Assembly (NCBI GenBank): GCA_965243835.1
Contig: OZ251578.1
Span: 2,728,001-2,792,000 of the forward strand
Source: G965202665 sp965243835
GTDB lineage: Bacteria; Actinomycetota; Acidimicrobiia; Spongiisociales; Spongiisociaceae
Direction: 5' to 3'
DNA: 64,000 nt
In this document: positions 36,760-47,200 of the stretch, piece after piece
Layout: every line of letters begins with the position of its first letter
Position numbering within the stretch: position 1 is the stretch's first letter
Made by a program: the position numbers and the translations under genes
Notes under the pieces: generated by a model
Told to the model about the DNA's origin: nothing
The model's database searches: none
The model's input: the letters and a program-made list of their open reading frames with translations, nothing else

Positions 36760-37614
36760 ATGGCGGTCGACCTTCATACGCATTCCACCGCCTCCGACGG
36801 AACCAGCCCCCCGGCGGAGGTGGTGCGACTGGGGGCGGAGGCGGGATTGACGGCGCTGGCCCTTACCGACCACGACACCGCGGAGGGCGTAGCCGCGGCC
36901 CGGACGGCGGCCGAGGAGGCGGGCGTGGAACTGATCGCGGGGGTGGAATTGTCTTGCGAGTGGGAGCCGGGGACCATGCATCTGCTGGCGCTTTTTCTGC
37001 CGCCCGGAGACGGGCCGTTGCAGGATCGGCTGGCGGAGTTGCGGGCCGGCCGCGACGACCGCAACCGGCGCATCCTGGAACGTCTGCGGGAGATGGGAAT
37101 GGACATTCACCGGGACGAGTTGCGGGCCGAGGCGGGAAGCGGGAGCGCCGGGCGCCCCCACATCGCGGCCCTGTTGGCCCGCAAGGGTTACGCCGCCGAC
37201 ATCGCCGACGCCTTCCAACGGTTCCTGGCCCGGGGACGCCCCGCTTATGCGGGCCGGCCCCGACTGTCTCCCGAAGAAGCCATCCGACTGACCCGGGCCT
37301 CCCGGGCGGTGGCGGTCCTGGCCCATCCCCACACCCTGGGGATCGACGGGGCCCGTCGCTACGGGGACATCCTGGAACGGATGGCCGACTGGGGCTTAGG
37401 CGGTATCGAGTGCCATTACAGCGAATACGAACCCGCCCTGCGCCGGAAAATGACCAAAACCGCCGCCCGATTCGGACTGGCCCCCGCGGGCGGCTCCGAC
37501 TACCACGGGGAATACCGGCCCGGGGTGCGAGTGGGAAAAGGACGGGGCGACCTGTCGGTTCCCGACTCGGTATTGGACGAACTGCGAGACGCGCTCCCGG
37601 ATGGCGGTCCATGA
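36760..37614 (+). CDS. PHP-domain phosphoesterase (RNase AM/YciV-like)
   Basis: A 284-residue PHP-domain protein. Metal-binding motifs are DLHTHSTASDGT at the N-terminus, LALTDHDTAEG, AGVELSCEW, a His in VLAHPHTLG, and C-terminal GGSDYHGEY. The layout matches 3',5'-nucleoside bisphosphate phosphatase/RNase AM, which removes nucleotides from RNA 5' ends. Specific substrate is inferred. The gene ends at the border of a long repeat array. Confidence 0.88.
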   Translation: MAVDLHTHSTASDGTSPPAEVVRLGAEAGLTALALTDHDTAEGVAAARTAAEEAGVELIAGVELSCEWEPGTMHLLALFLPPGDGPLQDRLAELRAGRDDRNRRILERLREMGMDIHRDELRAEAGSGSAGRPHIAALLARKGYAADIADAFQRFLARGRPAYAGRPRLSPEEAIRLTRASRAVAVLAHPHTLGIDGARRYGDILERMADWGLGGIECHYSEYEPALRRKMTKTAARFGLAPAGGSDYHGEYRPGVRVGKGRGDLSVPDSVLDELRDALPDGGP

Positions 37615-39784
37615 GATTCCCGCCCGCCGCCGCAACCGTACCCTTCGCACCCGACGCCCCGACACTGCCCATTCCGTTGCTCAAACCGACGCGCCCCCGG
37701 TGGAGCGAAACCGAAACCGCCGAACGCGGCGACCCCCCGCTCCCCGCCCCCCTAATCAAACCGACGCGCCCCCGGGGGGGCGAAACCGAAACCGCCGAAC
37801 CAGACACCCCCGCACCACACCCCCAGCCCCGCAACACGGGAGCCAACCAACCCGCGCCCCACGGCGCCAACCCACCACAACCACCAACCCGGGAACCCGG
37901 CCAACACACAACACGCCCCCACCCGCTAACCAAATCGACGCGCCCCCGATGGAGCAAAACCGGACCCGCCGGACGCGGCGCCGCCCCGCTCCCCGCCCCG
38001 CTAACCAAACCAGCGCGCCCCCGGGGGACCGAAACCGAAACCGCCGAACTAGACACCCCCGCACCGCGCCTCCCCCTACCGGAACACCCCCGCAACACAG
38101 GGGCCAACCAACCCGCGCCCCACGGCGCCAACCCACTACAACAACCAACCCGGGAACCCGGCCAACACACAACACGCCCTCGCCCACCCACCGACAACCC
38201 GACAAACGGGACCCCCAGACGAACCCCGCACCACACCCCCACACAACAGGCCCCACCCGCAACAGGGAGACCAACCAACCCGCCACAACCGCGCCCCCAG
38301 GCCCCAACCCACCGCAACAACCAACCCGGGAACCCACCTAGCGACAACCCACCCCGACGAACACCACCCCCGCGCCACGCGGCCCCAACCCACCACAACC
38401 ACCGACCCGGGGAACCCGGCCAACACACAACACGCCCCCACCCGCTAACCAAATCGACGCGCCCCCGATGGAGCAAAACCGGACCCGCCGGACGCGGCGC
38501 CGCCCCGCTCCCCGCCCCGCTAACCAAACCAGCGCGCCCCCGGGGGACCGAAACCGAAACCGCCGAACTAGACACCCCCGCACCGCGCCTCCCCCTACCG
38601 GAACACCCCCGCAACACAGGGGCCAACCAACCCGCGCCCCACGGCGCCAACCCACTACAACAACCAACCCGGGAACCCGGCCAACACACAACACGCCCTC
38701 GCCCACCCACCGACAACCCGACAAACGGGACCCCCAGACGAACCCCGCACCACACCCCCACACAACAGGCCCCACCCGCAACAGGGAGACCAACCAACCC
38801 GCCACAACCGCGCCCCCAGTCCCCAACCCACCGCAACAACCAACCCGGGAACCCACCTAGCGACAACCCACCCCGACGAACACCACCCCCGCGCCACGCG
38901 GCCCCAACCCACCACAACCACCGACCCGGGGAACCCGGCCAACACACAACACGCCCCCACCCGCTAACCAAATCGACGCGCCCCCGATGGAGCAAAACCG
39001 GACCCGCCGGACGCGGCGCCGCCCCGCTCCCCGCCCCGCTAACCAAACCAGCGCGCCCCCGGGGGACCGAAACCGAAACCGCCGAACTAGACACCCCCGC
39101 ACCGCGCCTCCCCCTACCGGAACACCCCCGCAACACAGGGGCCAACCAACCCGCGCCCCACGGCGCCAACCCACTACAACAACCAACCCGGGAACCCGGC
39201 CAACACACAACACGCCCTCGCCCACCCACCGACAACCCGACAAACGGGACCCCCAGACGAACCCCGCACCACACCCCCACACAACAGGCCCCACCCGCAA
39301 CAGGGAGACCAACCAACCCGCCACAACCGCGCCCCCAGTCCCCAACCCACCGCAACAACCAACCGGGAAAACCCGGCCAACACACAACACGCCCCCACCC
39401 GCAAACCAACCGGCAAACTGACCAGCGGAACCGCCGGACAAACCCCGAGCCGCGCCCCCGCCCCCGCAACACAGGGGCCAACCAACCCGCACCACGCGCC
39501 CCCAACCCGCCGCAACCGCCAACACGGAAACCCGGCCAACGCCAACCCCACCTGACGAACACTCCGCCCGCCCCGCGACCCCGCCCGCAAACCGAACAGC
39601 GACAACCAACCGCGCAAGACCCCCTGAGGAACACCGCGCCGCGCCGCCGCCCGCCCAAACATCCCCGCAACGCAATATCCAATCAACCCGGACCCGCGCC
39701 CGGAACGCGGACGGGAAACGGAGCGGGCGTCCCGTCGGTTGCCGTTCCGGCCGAGGGGCGGGGGGCGGCGCCGGGCGGGAGCGG
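37615..39784. repeat. non-coding repeat array with 519-bp unit (about 2.9 copies)
   Basis: A 2.2-kb stretch between the PHP gene and murJ with no recognisable gene. From about 37868 to 39361 it consists of direct repeats of 519 bp: the same ATGGAGCAAAACC occurs at 37949, 38468 and 38987. The copies are almost identical. Inside each unit shorter motifs recur, such as CCAACACACAACACGCCC and AACCAAAYCGACGCGCCC; related half-units begin as early as 37680. The + strand is extremely C- and A-rich and poor in T, so stop codons are rare and long frames stay open on both strands. These would encode Pro/Arg/Thr-rich or Gly/Val/Arg-rich low-complexity chains and are not credible proteins. Confidence 0.8.
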
Positions 39785-41374
39785 ATGACCTCCCGCGTCC
39801 CCGGCGGGTCCGGCACGGGGCGGCGCATCGCCCGCGCCGCCGCGATGGTCTCCGCCGGGATACTCCTCTCCCGCCTGTTGGGATTCGCCCGCAACATTGT
39901 TCTGGCCAACCGGCTGGGAGACACCCCCTTGGCCGACGCCTACGAAGCCGCCTTTATCATCCCCGACTTCCTCAACTATCTGCTGGCCGGAGGGTTTTTG
40001 GCCATCACTTTCATTCCCATCCTCAGCCGCCACTTGGCGAAAGGGGACGAGGAAGGCGGCGAGCGGGCTTTCAACGCCGTCTTCTGGCCGATAGCGGCGG
40101 CGGTGATTTTGCTCACGATAGCGGCGGTGGCCGCCGCCGGGTGGATCGTGGAGTTGGTGTTCGGGTCGGGCGACCGGCTAGACCCCGACCAACTGCGGGA
40201 GGTGACCCGGCTGACCCGGATGGTTCTGCCCGCCCAGGTTTGCTTCGTGGCGGGAGGGCTGTTCATGGCCGTGCAATACGCCCGCGGACGGTTCTTGATC
40301 CCCACCTTGGCGCCGGTCATCTACAACCTGGGAATCATCATCGGCGGCTGGGCCGGCATCGCCCCCGGGGGGACCTCGGCCGACGGCTTCATCCTGGGAG
40401 CGGTGGGCGGGGCGGTGGCGGGCAACCTGGCCCTGCAATGGTGGGGGGCCCGGCGCACCGGCCTGCGGGTGACGGCGGGGCCCTTCAACCTGCGACATCC
40501 GGCCTTGCGGGAATATCTGGTTATGGCCGTCCCGTTGATGATCGGACAGTCCATCGTGGTCCTGGACGAATCCCTGGGAAAGGTGGTGGCCGCCTCCGCC
40601 GCCGACGGTTCTATTTTCGCCCTCAACCTGGCCCGCCGCGTCAATATGGCCCCGGTGGGGGTGATAGCCCAAGCGGCCGGGGTGGCCGCCTATCCCTACC
40701 TGGCTCGACTGGTGGCCGAAGGGCGCCGCCAGGAACTGTCCCGATCCCTGGGAAACACGATGCGCACCGCCGTTTTCATCGGCGGGGCGGCGACGGCGGC
40801 CACGATAGCGGTCAGCCAGCCGGCGGTGCGGGTTTTCTTCCAGCACGGCGAATTTTCCTCCGCCGGGACGATTCTGACCGCGGCCGCCTTGATCGGATAT
40901 TCACTCAGCATTCCCGCCTGGGTGGTGCACCAGGTGCTGGCCCGCGGTTTTTATTCGCATCGCCAAATGTGGGTTCCGGTGCTGGCCGGCACGGCCTGGA
41001 TGGTTCCGGCGGTTCCCATGTTCCTGATCGGATTCCGGATGGGAGGGACGGCCGGAATCGCCGCCGCTTCCTCGGCCGCCATCACCGGCCATGCCCTCAC
41101 CCTGGTTTGGCTGTGGCGAAGACGGCATTCCGGGGCGGCGTTGGCCGGGTTGGCCCGCACCGGCTGGCAAACGGCGGCGGCGGCCGCAGTAGCCGCAACC
41201 GCCGGTTGGCTGACCGCCTCGGCGCTCACCGGCGGACGAATCCCGGATTTCGGGACCGGGGCGGGGGCCGTCGCAGTCGGGCTGGCTGTTACCGCCGCCG
41301 TCTACATCATCAGCGCCCGCCTGCTGGGAAGCCGGGAGGCGGGCGCCCTCCTCTCCCGCCTACGGAAAAAATAG
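39785..41374 (+). CDS. murJ: lipid II flippase MurJ (MviN family)
   Basis: A 529-residue polytopic protein with about 14 predicted helices, the normal size of MurJ/MviN, which flips lipid II to the outer face for peptidoglycan synthesis. The N-terminus has the family motif SAGILLSRLLGFARNIVLAN, followed by ADAYEAAFIIPDFLNYLLAGG. Start is ATG 39785 with a purine-rich upstream GGGAGCGG. It is flanked on both sides by degenerate repeat arrays. The pseudokinase domain of some actinobacterial homologues is absent. Confidence 0.92.
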   Translation: MTSRVPGGSGTGRRIARAAAMVSAGILLSRLLGFARNIVLANRLGDTPLADAYEAAFIIPDFLNYLLAGGFLAITFIPILSRHLAKGDEEGGERAFNAVFWPIAAAVILLTIAAVAAAGWIVELVFGSGDRLDPDQLREVTRLTRMVLPAQVCFVAGGLFMAVQYARGRFLIPTLAPVIYNLGIIIGGWAGIAPGGTSADGFILGAVGGAVAGNLALQWWGARRTGLRVTAGPFNLRHPALREYLVMAVPLMIGQSIVVLDESLGKVVAASAADGSIFALNLARRVNMAPVGVIAQAAGVAAYPYLARLVAEGRRQELSRSLGNTMRTAVFIGGAATAATIAVSQPAVRVFFQHGEFSSAGTILTAAALIGYSLSIPAWVVHQVLARGFYSHRQMWVPVLAGTAWMVPAVPMFLIGFRMGGTAGIAAASSAAITGHALTLVWLWRRRHSGAALAGLARTGWQTAAAAAVAATAGWLTASALTGGRIPDFGTGAGAVAVGLAVTAAVYIISARLLGSREAGALLSRLRKK

Positions 41375-41612
41375 GCCGCCTTCATCTGCGACGGCCTCCG
41401 CATTAAGGGAATAGGGAATACGGCGCCGGACCGCAACGAAATCGCCGGGGCGGTCGGGATCCCGTGTTTATCGCGGATCGCCGGGGGACCATCGTCCGCT
41501 ACCCCTCGACCGCTTTTCGCGCACCGGCGACTATCACCCGCTCACCTCGCACCTCGGACAAAACCGCCGGCAACCATCCGCCGAAGGGCCAATAAACAAT
41601 ACGACGGAAACC
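41375..41612. other. non-coding spacer
   Basis: About 240 bp between the end of murJ and the outermost recognisable accE remnant. GC-rich; no gene or clear terminator seen. Confidence 0.3.
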
Positions 41613-41894
41613 GCCACCCCAACCGAGGGCGGACGGGGAAACCGGGACGAGACGGAGCCCCCCGACGACGGAACGATAACCGGCGCGGAAAACGCCACCC
41701 AGACGAACCGGCAACCGCCGACCCGGAACGGGAAACCAACACCCAATTAGAAAACCGGCCGCACACCGGAGCGGCCGCCCGCCGCTACCGCCCGACAACC
41801 ACCTTCGCACCACCGCGAAAACGGCGATCTCATACGCAAACCGCCCGCCCCGCCAACCGGCGACAACCACAGAACCAAAACCGAACGACCTCCC
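41613..41894 (-). pseudogene. degenerate accE copy 4
   Basis: The most distant and most decayed copy of the accE sequence. On the minus strand, pieces of the protein survive in shifting frames: GRFAYEIAVFAVV in one frame, RFSNWVLVSRSGSAVAGSSG in another. The Tyr codon matching Tyr23 of the intact gene lies at 41834. Boundaries are approximate. Confidence 0.65.
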
Positions 41895-41994
41895 CGCCGA
41901 CGGCTGCCACCCCGGCGCCGGTCCTCGGACAAACCGCCACCAACCCAAACGCCAAAAGCCAATAAGCAAAACGAAAACGCCCTCCGCCTCAATC

Positions 41995-42276
41995 AACCAG
42001 CCACCGCCGGAGAACCGGAACGGAACGGGACTGCCCCGACCGACGACGGAACGGCTGACCCGACGCGGCAAACGCCACCCAGACGAACCGGCAACCGCCG
42101 ACCCGGAACGGGAAACCAACACCCAAATTGAAAAACCAACCCCGCACCGGAACAACCGCCCAACGCTCCTGTTCGACGACCACCTCCACCACGGCCACGA
42201 AAGCGGCGGTCTTATAGGAAGAGCGCCCGCCCCGCCAACCGGCGACAACCACAGAACCGAAACCAAACTACCTCCC
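41995..42276 (-). pseudogene. degenerate accE copy 3
   Basis: A further decayed accE copy, with SSYKTAAFVAVVEVVVEQER in one minus frame and SIWVLVSRSGSAVAGSSGWR in another, so at least one indel separates the halves. The aligned Tyr codon is at 42216. Boundaries are approximate. Confidence 0.65.
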
Positions 42277-42365
42277 CGCCGACGGCTACCATCCCGGCGC
42301 CAGTCCTCGGACAAACCGCCACCAACCCAAACACCGAAAAACCAACAAAACAATACTACGCAAAC

Positions 42366-42647
42366 CACCACCCCAATCAACAACCGGGGAACCGGGACGG
42401 GACGGGCACCCCCAGCGGCGGGGCGGTTGACGCGACGCGGCAAACGCCACCCGGACGAACCGGCGGCCGCCGACCCGGAACGGGAAACCAACACCCAATT
42501 AGAAAACCAACCCCGCACCGGAACAACCGCCCAACGCTCTTGCCCGGCGAACCGTCTCCGCCACAGTTGCGATGACGGCGGTCTATACGGAAACCGCCCG
42601 CCCCGCCAACCGGCGACAACCACAGAACCGAAACCAAACGGGCTCAC
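42366..42647 (-). pseudogene. degenerate accE copy 2
   Basis: A decayed accE copy. The N-terminal part is altered (FPYRPPSSQLWRRRFAGQER, frameshifted against the intact TAAIAAVVELVAEQER) but the C-terminal part is preserved (FSNWVLVSRSGSAAAGSSGW). The aligned Tyr codon is at 42587. Boundaries are approximate. Confidence 0.7.
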
Positions 42648-42744
42648 CGCCAGCGGCTATCGCCCGGCCCATGTCCCCTCGGTCAAAACCGCCAGCAACC
42701 CATCCGCCGACGAGCCGGAAACAAATACGGCGGGAGTCGCCGAC

Positions 42745-43029
42745 TCAATCAATCGGCGACGGCCGGGGAACCGGGACGGGACGGGCACCCCCGGCGGCGA
42801 CGGGACGGTTGACGCGGCGCGGCAAACGCCACCCGGACGAACCGGCGGCCGCCGACCCGGAACGGGAAACCAACACCCAATTGGAAAACCGGCCCCGCAC
42901 CGGAACAACCGCCCGGCGCTCCTGTTCGGCGACCAGCTCCACTACGGCCGCGACGGCGGCAGTCTCATACGTAGACCGCCCGCCCCGCCGACCGGCGACA
43001 ACCACGGAACCTGAACCAAACGGGCTCAC
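42745..43029 (-). pseudogene. accE copy 1, open frame without the original N-terminus
   Basis: The copy nearest the intact gene keeps a full open frame of 94 codons: STYETAAVAAVVELVAEQER, then RFSNWVLVSRSGSAAAGSSG and RRVNRP, almost identical to intact AccE. Its first 18 residues (MSPFGSGSVVVAGRRGGR) differ, and it lacks the overlap with the epimerase gene. It might be expressed as a second AccE-like subunit, but its place in a decaying tandem series favours a pseudogene. Confidence 0.6.
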
Positions 43030-43131
43030 CGCCAGCGACTGTCACCCCGGCCCATGTCCCCTCGGGTAAAACGGCCGGCTAGCCGTTCGCTTATCAGATA
43101 ATCAACAATACGGCGGGGGTCGCCGACTCAA

Positions 43132-43419
43132 TCAATCGGCGACGGCCGGGGAACCGGGAGGGGGCGGGGCTCCCCCGGCGGCGACGGGACGGTTGACGCG
43201 GCGCGGCAAACGCCACCCGGACGATCCGGCGGCCGCCGATCCGGAGCGGGAAACCAGCACCCAGTTGGAAAACCGGCCCCGCACCGGAGCGGCCGCCCGG
43301 CGCTCCTGTTCGGCGACCAGCTCCACTACGGCCGCAATGGCGGCGGTCTCGTAGGGACCGGCCCCGCCGGTGATGCGCAAGGGGGGCGTCCCGGAGCCGT
43401 TGGCGGCGGGATTACTCAT
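43132..43419 (-). CDS. acyl-CoA carboxylase epsilon subunit-like protein
   Basis: A 95-residue protein matching the small epsilon subunit of actinobacterial acyl-CoA carboxylases: a start beta strand (PPLRITGGAGPYETAAIAAV), an Ala/Glu-rich helix (VELVAEQERRAA) and the C-terminal Trp motif (SNWVLVSRSGS, then SSGWRLPRR). The subunit strengthens assembly of the alpha/beta carboxylase complex making malonyl- or methylmalonyl-CoA. Its ATG overlaps the stop of the methylmalonyl-CoA epimerase gene by 8 nt, linking it to propionate metabolism. The carboxylase subunits are not in the window. The region downstream holds four decaying copies of this gene. Confidence 0.75.
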   Translation of the reverse strand: MSNPAANGSGTPPLRITGGAGPYETAAIAAVVELVAEQERRAAAPVRGRFSNWVLVSRSGSAAAGSSGWRLPRRVNRPVAAGGAPPPPGSPAVAD

Positions 43420-43822
43420 ACGGGTGTTCGACCAGTTCGATCAGAGTTTGGTTACCGCCCTGCGGGTGCACAAAGGCGATTTTGGTCCCCCGGCCGCCGA
43501 TGCGGGGGGTTTCATCCACCAGCCGGGCCCCTTCCCGCCGCAGATGGGCCAGGGCGTCGGCAATGTCGGTCACCGCAAACGCCAGATGGTGCATCCCCTC
43601 CCCCCGTTTGTCTAAAAATTTCCCCACCGGCGTGTCCGCGCCCAGGGGAGTCAGCAACTGGACGAAGGAGCCGCCCACCGCCAGCATGGCCTCCTCCACC
43701 CCCTGCCCGGCCACCACCTCGCGATAAAGCGGCTCCGCCCCGTAGCGTCGCCGGTAGTCCTCCAAGGACGCATCCAGGTCGCGGACGGCTATGGCCACAT
43801 GATCCAGATTGAGAAGCTTCAT
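43412..43822 (-). CDS. mce: methylmalonyl-CoA epimerase
   Basis: A 136-residue glyoxalase/VOC-fold enzyme that interconverts the methylmalonyl-CoA epimers in propionyl-CoA catabolism. Metal ligands and signatures: NLDHVAIAVRDLDASLEDY at the start, GEGMHHLAFAVTDI in the middle and NQTLIELVEHP at the end. ATG 43822 is preceded by GGGAG and gives the standard length; the longer frame is not supported. It overlaps the accE-like gene downstream. Confidence 0.92.
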   Translation of the reverse strand: MKLLNLDHVAIAVRDLDASLEDYRRRYGAEPLYREVVAGQGVEEAMLAVGGSFVQLLTPLGADTPVGKFLDKRGEGMHHLAFAVTDIADALAHLRREGARLVDETPRIGGRGTKIAFVHPQGGNQTLIELVEHPYE

Positions 43823-44293
43823 CAAACTCCCTGCATACCGGACACTACTGTAACCGGGCGCGGGCAAATCACCCGGTAAATGACGCATTCACCCGTCGGT
43901 GAGCCACTTTGCCGGAAAGCAACACCGGAGTCCGTACCGCATCACGTCGGCTCCCGGAACCCGGTAATCCGTTGCGGGGCGTCCTCCGCCCGGCAGGTCA
44001 CCCGGTCGGCCGCGGCCCGCGGGCGGATTTCCGAGGACGACATCGGCCTCGTCTAGATCGGGAATCATCTGCCCTCTATTTGCGCTGTGTTCGCCGTTGG
44101 CCTGGACCGGGTTTAGACGCCCCTGTTTCGGGCATTCGGCGGTCTCCGGGTGGTGTTTGCTTGGGGTTGGGTTGGCGGTTGCTGGGAGGCAATTTGACAA
44201 ATTGGGGGGGGGGGTAGCGTTTTTTGTACATCGGGTCGGTTGGCTTGATGGGGAGTGTCCGCGAGGCCGGTGCGGGACCGGAAAGGAGGCGAT
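43823..44293. promoter_or_regulatory. intergenic region upstream of Calx-beta gene 1
   Basis: About 470 bp between the divergent epimerase and Calx-beta genes. From about 44050 on it is homologous to the region upstream of the second Calx-beta gene (about 49910-50153), with the shared GGGAGGCAATTTGACAAATT block and a common GGAAAGGAGGCGA Shine-Dalgarno context. No ORF is credible here. Confidence 0.6.
44194..44220 (+). promoter_or_regulatory. poly-G spacer promoter of Calx-beta gene 1
   Basis: A perfect -35 box TTGACA (44194-44199) and a -10-like TAGCGT (44215-44220) enclose a 15-nt spacer made of AATT and 11 consecutive G (44204-44214). The optimal spacer is about 17 nt, so slippage in the G run would alter promoter strength. 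The same element with 12 G precedes the second paralogue. Confidence 0.6.
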
Positions 44294-47200
44294 ATGCGGC
44301 GGGTGTTGGTTTCGTTGTCGGCGTTGGGTTTGGCGTCGGCGCTGGTGTCCGCTCCGGTTCCGGCGGCGGGGCAAGCGACGATCACCCTTAGCTTGGTGGA
44401 CGCGTCGAATACTTCCACGACGGTAACCGCGATCGGGGAGGATGGCGGTGCGCAGACACTGCGGGTGAAGGCGGTCGCTTCTACGGCACCGGGGGCCAAC
44501 GTGCCGGTGTCGGTGACGGTGGGGGCGTCGGGCGGCACTGCCACCGAGGGGGCCTCCAATGATTACACGCGGAGCCCGAGTTCGGTCACGGTGACGATCA
44601 ATTCGGGTGCTACGGAGGGTTTTTCGCCTGATGTTACGATCACTCCGGTTAGCGACATGATTACCGAGAACCATGAGACGATACGGTTTACGGGCACGGC
44701 GACCGGGTATACGGTGTCGTCGGTTAATTTGACGATTACGGATCAGGATCGAGTGATTAGGGTGGATTTTGATAAAACGGTGCTCGACGAACCGTCCGCC
44801 GCAAGTCAAGTGAGTGAGGTTATTAGGGGCGGTTCGACTTTGGGCGGTATTACAAGTGGGGTCTTTACGGCTTCTACCAGCTCCACGTATAGCGTTAATT
44901 TAAACGCGGGCGTCTACGGTGTTCACCAAGGACTAACATACGCACTCGGAGGAGAGACCGCTTCGGGTTCTGATGTATACTTTGAGGATAATAGTTATGT
45001 TGATCGAGAAGCTGCGCAAGCGCGGATCAATGCCGGTGATACTACGGGACGGTTTACGGGTCCCCTGGGTTTTGTTGCCGTGACCGTTTATCGTGATGCG
45101 ATAGTGGAGCCGGATGAGTATTTTCATATTACTTTAGATACGCCGGATGTGCCGGGGTTTACGGTTCAGCCGGCAAGGGTTACGATTAAGGATGTGGATA
45201 CGCGGGTAGCGTTGACGGTGGATACCGACAGCGGCGAGGATGGAAATCAGAGTACGTTGGCGGAGGGGGCGAGCGGAGCCGGGGTGAGCGTTTCGGGTAG
45301 TTTTTCCGGTACTTCTTCTGTGATCGGGTCGGCGACCGAGATTACGTTGTCGGCGGCGGGGGCGGCATCTCCTAGCACGGGGGAGGCGGGTACCGGTGAT
45401 TTGTCGTATTCTCCGTCGTCGCCGAATACGATTAGCATTCCGGCTAATACGGTGGCCTCATCGGGTTCGACGACGTTGGCGGGGTTGACTATTACCGATG
45501 ATACGGTGGTGGAGGGTCCGGAAACCTTCGAGGTGGGGGTTTCCTCGGTGTGGGGGACTAGCGGGGGCGCTACTTTGACGATCACCGATGATGATGCGGA
45601 TATTGCGTTGTCGGTGGATGAGACGTCGGTGAATGAGGACGACGGCGCGACGACGGTGACGGTTACCGCCCGGTTCGCGGGGCAGACATCGGTGTTGACC
45701 TCGGCGACGGACGTGACGGTAACGGTGGGAGCCGGCGCTAGCAACGGGGCTACCCCGGATACGGATTTCATGACGTCGGGGATGGGGGTTTCGGGCAATG
45801 AGTTCACGGTGAGCATCCCGAAGGAGATGACGGAGGGGACCAAGGAGTTTACGTTGACGCCCATGGCGGACAACGACGCGGAGGGGGTGGAGAAGATAGC
45901 GGTGTCCGGGTCGGCGACGGTGGGGGGGAGCGCGGTTGCGGTGACTCTGGCGGAAATCGATCTCCGGGACTCGACGGTTGCCTTGAGTTTGCACCAGGCG
46001 ACTAGCGACGCTCGGGCGTTGTCGGCGGTCAGCGAGAGAGGGGGGGCGCAGACGGTGCGGGTGAAAGCCACCGCCGAGTTGGCGGTGACCTCGGATACGA
46101 CGGTGACGGTCCAGGTGGGAGCGGCGGGCGGCACCGCCGTCTTGGGGGCCTCGGGTGATTACACGCGGGGCGCGGCGACGGTGAATGTGACTATCCCGAA
46201 CGGGGCTACCGAGTCTAATACGGCGGATGTGACGATCACGCCCCGGGATGACGGGGTGGCGGAGGGGCCGGAGACGATCCGGTTCAGCGGGACGCTCAGC
46301 GGATTTAAGGTGACCCCGGCTGATTTGGAGATTACCGAGACGATCGAACTCGTGTTGAGCGCAAGCGCGGTGGGTGAGGGTGACACGAACGCGGGGGCGG
46401 TAACGGCTACGGCCCGGTTCGCGGGGGCGTCTAGTACGAGTGTGACGGGGGCGACGGATGTGGTGTTGTCGTTCGCGGCGGGGGCTAACGCGGAGGCGGC
46501 GGATTTCTCGGCTCCGGCGCCGGCGGTGACGTTGACCATCCCGGCGGGTAGTACGGCTAGCGGCGCTTCTGCGTTGTCGGGGTTGGGTATTACGCAGGAT
46601 ATGATTGCGGAGGGAGCCGAGGCGATCGCGGTGGGCGGCTCCGTGACGGGGTTTGTGGTGAGCGGGACATCGTTGGGGATTACTGATGATGATTTGAATG
46701 TGACGTTGACGGCGGATACTGATGTTTCCACCCCGAACGCGCCGTTTGAGAAAACCTTGTCGGAGGGCGCCGCGGCGGCGGTGCGGGTGCGGGCCGCGTT
46801 CGCAGATGGGGTGACGAATGATTTGACCGCGGGTTTGGCGGTGTCGGTCACGGCCGGGGAGGCGTCGCCGAGGTCGGCGACGGAAGGGGATGATTTCACC
46901 GCTCCCGCCTCGCCGGTGACGGTGACCATCCCCACCGGTTCCGGTACCGAAAGTTCGTGGGCGAATCTTACCGGTTTGGCGGTGCCTGAGGATACGGTGG
47001 CGGAGGGGGATGAGACGTTTCTGGTTACGGGTACGGTTCCCGGCGGAACGGTTGTTGCGGATACGCTCACGATCGGGGCTAATGATAAGGGGTTGGAGGT
47101 GTCGGTGTCGCCGGGGACGGTGGTGGAGCAGGCGACCGGGCAGACGACGGTTACGGTTACGGCCGGGTTCAGCGGGGCGTCTGCTTCGGAGTTGGCGGCG

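Noticed and set aside
36954..39788. Open frames of more than 930 codons on both strands across the pre-murJ array
   Set aside because: They exist because the array is poor in T on the + strand and stop codons are rare. They overlap real genes, are open on opposite strands over the same DNA, and encode low-complexity chains without any domain.
41499..42647. 382-codon minus-strand frame across the accE remnants
   Set aside because: It reads through three decayed accE copies in mixed frames, so it is not an ancestral coding frame and has no domain of its own.
43889..44809. 306-codon minus-strand frame over the Calx-beta leader
   Set aside because: Arg/Pro-rich product without motifs, antisense to the signal peptide of a well-supported gene and to its promoter.
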